Part shown: positions 57,487-64,000 of the stretch, one piece after another
Layout of the letters: each line of letters opens with the position of its first letter
Position numbering within the stretch: position 1 is the first letter of the stretch
From: Nageia nagi
Taxonomy: Eukaryota; Pinophyta
Assembly (NCBI GenBank): GCA_050084985.1
Contig: JBITNC010000002.1
Coordinates: 4,588,001 to 4,652,000 of the forward strand
Direction of reading: 5' to 3'
DNA: 64,000 nucleotides
Notes under the pieces: model-generated
Told to the model about the DNA's origin: nothing
What the model saw: only the letters and a program-made list of their open reading frames with translations
The model's database searches: none
Made by a program: the position numbers and the translations under genes

Positions 57487-60400
57487 GGTCATGAGAAATT
57501 TAGTTCTTAAGCATAATTTTGAATCATATAAAAATAAGAAACTTGGTTGTTTGAAAATAATCAAGTTCTTTTGAATATATTAGTCATTATAACTTATTCA
57601 ATACATTCTTAGCATTTTGGGTGCCATTTTATTCACACATTTAACATTGGGTCTAGTTTCTTGCATACAATATCTTCATTTATAATTGATTATTATTTGT
57701 GAATCTTATCCAATTGAAAGTTTCTACTATACGTTGAAAGCTAAAAAAATTATCTTATGGATATGAGGATCTCATTCCTTAATCTTTCGATAACATAAGA
57801 GGGTCTCTCATTGCTTATTTTCCATAACACTTAAACTTTATATGAGGTAAAAGTTATATACAATGGATTAAAAAGGGATAAAGGTAGGTGAAGACAATAA
57901 TCCACACTTCCAACAAGTTTATACCTCCATATTAAGTAATCATTTACATATAAATGAACCCAAAAAAACCGATCATAATTATAAACTTAACTATGGTATC
58001 AAAAAATATTTTTAAAAAATCAGCAATATTTTCTTATCAATTAAATATTTATAATGTTATTTAGGTGAACTGGATGGATATATGATTCGAAAGTTGTGAC
58101 CTTTGAAAAACAACCTATCAATAATATCATTTACAATTGATTTTGATACCATCTTTAAGTAAACAACTTTTATTATATTTATTTATTAAATGGTTCATTT
58201 AATTAATGTACACTTCAATATGTATTAGACTTTATCATGTTATAATATTATGTTACTTTTACGTGATTTGTTAGTGTTGTAATACATGGAAAATAATTAA
58301 GCGGTAAAACATAGCTAATTAACATAATATATTATTATAAAGATGAAATAAACCTATGGAAAATAAATAACAAGTTGATAAACTTGAATGTTCATTTCAA
58401 AATGACCTCAAATGGAAGGTCTTAAGAGGTCTCCTTCAAGTAGCTATAAGTCGTAAACAAAATAGCATTAGAAAATATGATGTGGGACTTGTCTTAACAC
58501 ACAAGGATGAACTTTAAAGGTTTGATCAATCCCCTATATTATTTAAAATATTATGAATATAAGGAGATATAAAATATATATTAAATCAAAAAATTAAATT
58601 AAATAAATGGTTACACATGTTCTTGATACCAATGTGAACAATACAGGTGCCAAGTTGGGGTCCTAAAATGAGTTTTTTATAAACCAAAAGAAAGAAAAAA
58701 ACATATCACATATCATAAGTTCTTAATATATTTATAAAATATATCGAGAATCATCAACATATGACACAAGCATAAAAACCAAATGCATATATACGACAGA
58801 AGGGAAACAAAATTAATGAATGCATGTATGATCACACATACAGATATAGTCAACACAAATGTATCTACATGTATATTATTAACATATATCTAAGTACATC
58901 ATGTACAATATGGGATACAAAAGGGGTAATGGCAAAATCAAAATCATATATAACATATAAGAAATAATCATTAACCCATGATTATTAAAATAAGCTTGGT
59001 GATTTTATTATACAATTTAATTATATGAGAAACGATCGTTCAAATACTTAATTGATATATTTCCTTTCTTTTCTTATTTGGAAAATTTTTGATAAATCTT
59101 ACAAATATTTATGTTTAAAGGATAGTAAAGGATTTATCTTATTTTAAATGTGTGAGTCAATTACATACATAATTAGGATGAAGGAGCATCATGTCAAGGA
59201 CCTACATTACTCTCTCCATATCCCTTCTTCACCTACAAAACCTCCACATAAGGCTTAGTAATTATGTTGTAAGGAGGAGCTATAGTACCATATGCATAAG
59301 AGTGCCATAATACCATAAGCAACTAATGTGATGTGTTTTGATGTTTTTATTTATAGTGTGTTGTCAACATTAGATCCCTTTCATGTCTTCTCAATATCAT
59401 TGTTAATGATCACTAAAGTGGTATTAAAAGGGAAGCTTGCTATATAATCTTCAATATTTTAGTAAGAAATATGAATCAGATTCAAGTTTGTTATGCTTAT
59501 CCAATTAATATTTTGTATCATGTTATTCAGATACATGTTAAGCACCATTTGTTTTCTTCTTATACACTTTTGTTTCTCTAGTTTAGAACTAATTTATGGT
59601 ATAAATGCTACATGGTCTTTAATTCAGTATAAGTCATATATTTCTAGGTTGTTATTAGTACAAACATCATTCCTCCACTTGTATGGATTTTACAAAATGT
59701 AATATTTTATATAAAAAAGAGGTAGTTTATGCAGACATCTAAATATGATTTTGTATTAATTTATAAGTAATACTCTAGGTATCTAAAAAGATAATTATTA
59801 ACAATACAAGAATCAAGGCTAATGTGTTATTAAAATATTATATCATGTGTCAAGTTCAAATAATGTCATTAATCATCATTGTATCTAGATATTTTTTCAT
59901 ATTACAAAGAATATGTAATTACCGATATTATTGGCCTTCACCTTTTTCTACGTCTTTGCAAATATAAAAGGAGGAACTGAGGTTAATGACATGTATCAAA
60001 TCTCTCTGATATGTGGTTTTCAATACATAATTGCATATTATTGGTATATTTTGATAATTTTTTATGCTATTAGCTTTATGATACATGCTACTATCTTTAC
60101 ATACCCTAATATGAATGATGCATGCAGTGTTGGTGCTTTATAACTATAATGCACACATTATTTTGCTTTGATCACCAAAGAGAAAGATCTAAAGGATGAT
60201 AAGCATAAATTTAGATCATTGCACATTCATTATCGATTCATCTCAGATCCAATCCAATACACTACATATTGAGTCATATCACAAGGATTTCGACTATATC
60301 AAGGGTACAATTTCTTAGTATTAGAACTAAGAACCTTGATAAGTATATTGCATCTATATTATAGCCTTTATTTATTGCATTTATTGCTATAAATCATTAT

Positions 60401-60490
60401 TTAGAGACTACATTTTGGTGACCCCAACCTTCTTCAACCAAACACCAAGTTTGTGTTCAAATTGAATTTTCTTTCTATGGAGTCATTATT
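57487..60490. other. Intergenic, no recognisable feature
   Basis: Very AT-rich. Short hydrophobic ORFs (such as 59493-59702 and 59931-60143) follow from base composition and show no family features. Confidence 0.4.
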
Positions 60491-60499
60491 TTAATAAAC

Positions 60500-60957
60500 A
60501 TGAGTCCTTTGGCATTGTTATGTCTTCCTTTGTATGATGTTCTTAGAATTATTATAAATCAAATAGATAACAATATGGTTTGTTATGCTTTTATTCTTAA
60601 AAATAATTTACCTTTAGAAGAATAACCTAATATTTCAAAAGAAAAGGTTTATTTTCGAGAATAAATAATAAGTGTAAGAATAAATAATATTGAGGAACAA
60701 TTTGAAGAACTAGATTCTACTAATAGAATTATGACATATGAAGAATGTGTTACTAGATCTAATTGCAATGATAAAGAACAACAACACATTGAATTTATAG
60801 GTTCAAGAAAAATAAATATAATATGAAAAACACCTAGTAGATATCAAATTGAAAATGAAGAAGAAGTTAATAGTGAAAACAAAGAAGATCAAGTGGTAAC
60901 ATTTGAATCTCAAATTGATTTGAATATTATTCTTCCCGATGTAAAAATATATAACTA
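60500..60957 (+). pseudogene. Degenerate ORF of unknown origin
   Basis: One plus-strand frame runs about 150 codons with only a few stops from ATG at 60500. It is Asn/Ile/Glu rich with an acidic stretch ENEEEVNSENKED near its end. It lies upstream of the gypsy 3' end and may belong to that element, but I recognise no domain. The low GC content makes a chance near-open frame possible. Confidence 0.25.
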
Positions 60958-61289
60958 AATTGATATTTCTTTAAAAATGAATAGAACATTTTATTGCTAA
61001 TCCAAAAAATTATCAAGCTATTTTCAATATCTTTGAATAAAAAGAGATAATTGATGTGCTTCATGAAACAAATAATTCACAAAGTTTAAATTCTTTATTT
61101 TAATATGAAAATCCAAGTTTGGCCAAGCTATATGTCTCTTCAATCTGCAAAACAAATGGCACTAACATTATTCCATACTGTAATCATGATATTGACTTCA
61201 TTGATTTAATAAATCTATATTGATAGATTTTTATGGTTCACAAGTCTCCAAGGATGGTGAATTGAGGTACCAACTCTTATATCATGATA

Positions 61290-62312
61290 GAATTTGTAAG
61301 GTTTCCAAGTTTCAAAGCTAGTGCATTGCAAGCTCGACCAATGGAAGATGCCACATGGGAAGGACCTGATATACTCACACATCCTACCTTGAATTACTTA
61401 AGGGTAAGAAATTTGGGAGTTATAGACTTGTAATGTCCCATTATCATGATGATTCATCCACATGGGATGGTGTGTCCATGTTGGAGAAGAATTGTAGCAC
61501 CTTATGCATTGTAATGAGCCCAATGGACTATTATTTTGTGATGCACCATGTTTAGGGATGTGTAGGAGTATTTTAATGCATTTAGTATGGTTGTAGGAGT
61601 GAGTCTTAACTTGTTTATATCTTTGAGGCACCCAAATAGGGATGTCTACTTCATTAATGATAATTCACATATTTATTATGGGGATCCTAACACCATTAGA
61701 GAATTCTAGAGGAGATGTCCACCTTGGTATGACTCCTAGGTGAGATTTATCCTCATGGTGAGATGTCCAACTATAACGAGGGATGACATAGATGTTGAGG
61801 ATCATCTTTGGACTATTATTTATTTTATGCTTTGACTTGGCTACCAATCTTATTTACTACTAGATTGAGAAACCTCACCAAGCTCTTCATACCCTAAGAA
61901 GGATCAGAAGCCTCATCAATATTTTATGCCCTTAGTGAAGCATTATTAAGCTCCTTGTGAACTTGTTACTAGTTCATCTAGCTTGGGGAATCCTTTACTT
62001 CAACATTCAACTTTGAGATCTAGGGTTAGAGGCCTTAATAGTGTGAACTTAACCTTAGAGGAGAAGTTTGAGATCTTGGAAGCATCAAATCTAGCCATTA
62101 AGCCATACATTCAACTATTTTGGACATCATTACTTCATTTATTAGCTTTAAAGGATTTTATTTAGACCTAAAGGCCATTTGGATGTTTTCTACTTACTCA
62201 TTATGTTAATAAATAATTCATATTTGATTCTTGGCATCCATACTTGGTGTTTTCTTGATTTTTATCGATGCAATTTTAGCAATTCCTATTTTTTATAACT
62301 TAGAATATTACA
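61290..62312 (+). mobile_element. Ty3-gypsy 3' end with 3' LTR
   Basis: At about 61320-61400 the frame reads ALQARPMEDATWEGPDILTHP, which fits the chromodomain-like end of a gypsy integrase. The LTR begins TGTAATGTCCCATT at 61429 and its likely end is GAATATTACA at 62312. The bases outside (AGACT and AAGGC) differ, as expected if the left side is internal retrotransposon DNA. The 5' LTR and most coding sequence are absent. Copia coding sequence follows at once on the right. Confidence 0.55.
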
Positions 62313-62329
62313 AAGGCAAATATTGAAAG

Positions 62330-64000
62330 GTCTTACATATGTATGATACTTTATATGTTCCAAAGTCGAAGAAAAATATGTTGAGCATTGATCATATGTG
62401 TTAGAAGAACTAAAAAAAGAGTTCCACCATCAATAATAAGATCAATGTCCAAGTTATTACCATTATTATCATGTCTAAGAATAGAATGTACATGCCCAAA
62501 ATGTAGCTAGTTATTTTCAAATGCCTAAAGACCACTCTTGATCCTACCTGGTTGTGGCATAAGAGGTACGGACACCTTAATTTCAACTCATTATATGGAA
62601 TACACAAGCTCATGAAATGTATACCAACCTTTTTAAACCTACTAGATACTTTATGTGAGAGTTGCATATTCAAGAAACAACATAGAGAGAAATTTTCCCA
62701 TCATTAACATAGATCCCAAAAGCCTTTAGATTTGATGCATTTCAACATATGTAGACCTATGCAGATTATGAGTACGACTAAGTGCATGTATATACTTATT
62801 TTTACTAATGATCATTTTAGAATGAGTTGGTTGTATTTGTTATAGTCCAAGTCAAATTATTTTGACTCTTTTACCAAGTTCAAGGCCTTGGTAGAGAACC
62901 AAATTAACTATCGCATTAAGAAGTTTTGCATTAATTATGATGGTGAATTCATTTACAATGAATTCAAATACTTTTGCAATAAATATGACATCAAATGGTA
63001 ATACACAATAGCGTATACTCCTTAGCAAAATGAAGTCATTGAGAGAAAGAACCAAACAATCATTGAGATGGCCCAATACATGTTGAGGGAGATGGGTATG
63101 GATAACAAATTATGAGGTGAAGCTATTCATACAATTATTTATATTTTGAATTATTGCCTAACAAAAATTATGCAATATTCAACCTTCTGAAAGGGTTGGT
63201 TTGTAAAAAAACCAAGTATTTCACACTCGAAGATCATTTGTTCTAAATATTATGTGCATATCCCTAAAGAGAAAAAGAAGAAGTTAGATTTGAAATACAT
63301 CAAGTGTATATTTATTGGATACTCTTATGATTTCAAAATCTATATATATTATGATCCAATCACCAATAAGTTTCACATCAGCTAAGATGTGATCTTCATT
63401 GAAGGCGAAGTATATCGGAAGGAGTCAGATGGGCTAGTCATCACTTGAGAGTTTGAAGACTCCAGCTTCAATGAACTTATTGAGACCTTATAGCCTAAAT
63501 AGTCTAACATCCATATCATGACATTGCCTTCCTACATAAGCAATGTGCATAAGAACAGAGTCATTATCCACACTCTTAGATGTTGGAGGATGATTTTGTT
63601 ATAAGAATGACACAACCAATCAAGGGGAGGTGATTATATCAACCACATGTTGGTGTCATATTCATTCATTGAGCCTACCAACTTCAAGGAAGCAACAATG
63701 AATGATGATTAGTAACAAGAAATGGAAGATGAGATTGATGAGATCTAGAAAAATAACTCTTGGAAGCTTATCCCCCTTCCAATGAACAATAATGTTATTA
63801 GCATCAAATATCTAAAAACTTACGTATAATGTTGATGACAACTTATCCAAGTACAAAGATCACCTAGTAGCGAAAGGCTATGTTTAGGAATAAGGCTTGG
63901 ACTACGAGGAGACATTTTCTCTCATAACAAAATTAAAGATAATCAGGTCTCTACCAACTCTAACATCATATTTTGATCTTACTATTTACCAAATGGATGT
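62330..64000 (+). mobile_element. Decayed Ty1-copia polyprotein (GAG-pre-integrase, integrase, RT), runs off the window
   Basis: In order: DTLYVPKSKKNMLS (about 62347-62388), WHKRYGHLN and LCESCIFKKQHR (His2-Cys2 of the integrase N-terminus, about 62554-62690), and KFCINYDGEFIYNEF with NEVIERKNQTI in the catalytic core. Then come a YIKCIFIGYS motif and, at the right edge, the reverse transcriptase opening YKDHLVAKGYV...LDYEETFSL...YQMDV. At least eight stops occur, so it is dead. The upstream gag part is not visible, and the gypsy LTR adjoins it on the left. Confidence 0.85.

Overview
The window is nuclear DNA of a seed plant, most likely a gymnosperm and probably a conifer. It is AT-rich. 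One very large gene is spread over about 49 kb, with introns of up to 9.3 kb that are packed with old retrotransposons. A Penelope-like GIY-YIG endonuclease relic resembling conifer Dryad elements fits this. The species cannot be fixed from the sequence.

The only host gene I can support is on the minus strand. It is the plant sacsin-like gene, a giant HSP90-ATPase-domain chaperone-type protein related to Arabidopsis AT5G23110. Twelve coding exons run from the ATG at 55109 down to 6235, all with GT-AG introns whose phases match. They total 14,085 nt, or about 4,695 codons. ATP-binding-type sacsin repeats lie at the N-terminus (exons 1-2) and near residue 1,390 (exon 3). A third, degenerate repeat lies near residue 2,790 (exons 4-6). 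The C-terminus ends in a helical region (exon 12), and the RING-finger exon expected after it is not found. Two single-base frameshifts, about 35681 in exon 3 and about 12570 in exon 8, interrupt an otherwise clean frame.

Region by region: 1-6234 lies downstream of exon 12 and holds a degenerate hairpin-repeat array, a LINE relic and a solo LTR. The introns hold the Penelope relic (intron 9), three more solo LTRs, Ty3-gypsy fragments and related LINE-like 3' ends. They also hold two copies of an LTR family with an ORF just before the LTR, a second hairpin-repeat array, and 45-bp, 120-bp and 175-bp tandem repeats. Upstream of the gene, 55110-64000 holds a fold-back MITE, a tRNA-type SINE, microsatellites, the 3' end and LTR of a gypsy element, and a decayed Ty1-copia polyprotein that runs off the window.

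Four solo LTRs have exact 5-bp target-site duplications: AAGGT, GCCTG, GCTTT and TTTTG. Nested insertions give a relative order of events. The best candidates for something undescribed are the two arrays of about 55-nt imperfect palindromes (501-1469 and 46504-48805), the coiled-coil ORF upstream of an LTR, and the SINE whose 3' tail matches LINE-like copies in the same window.
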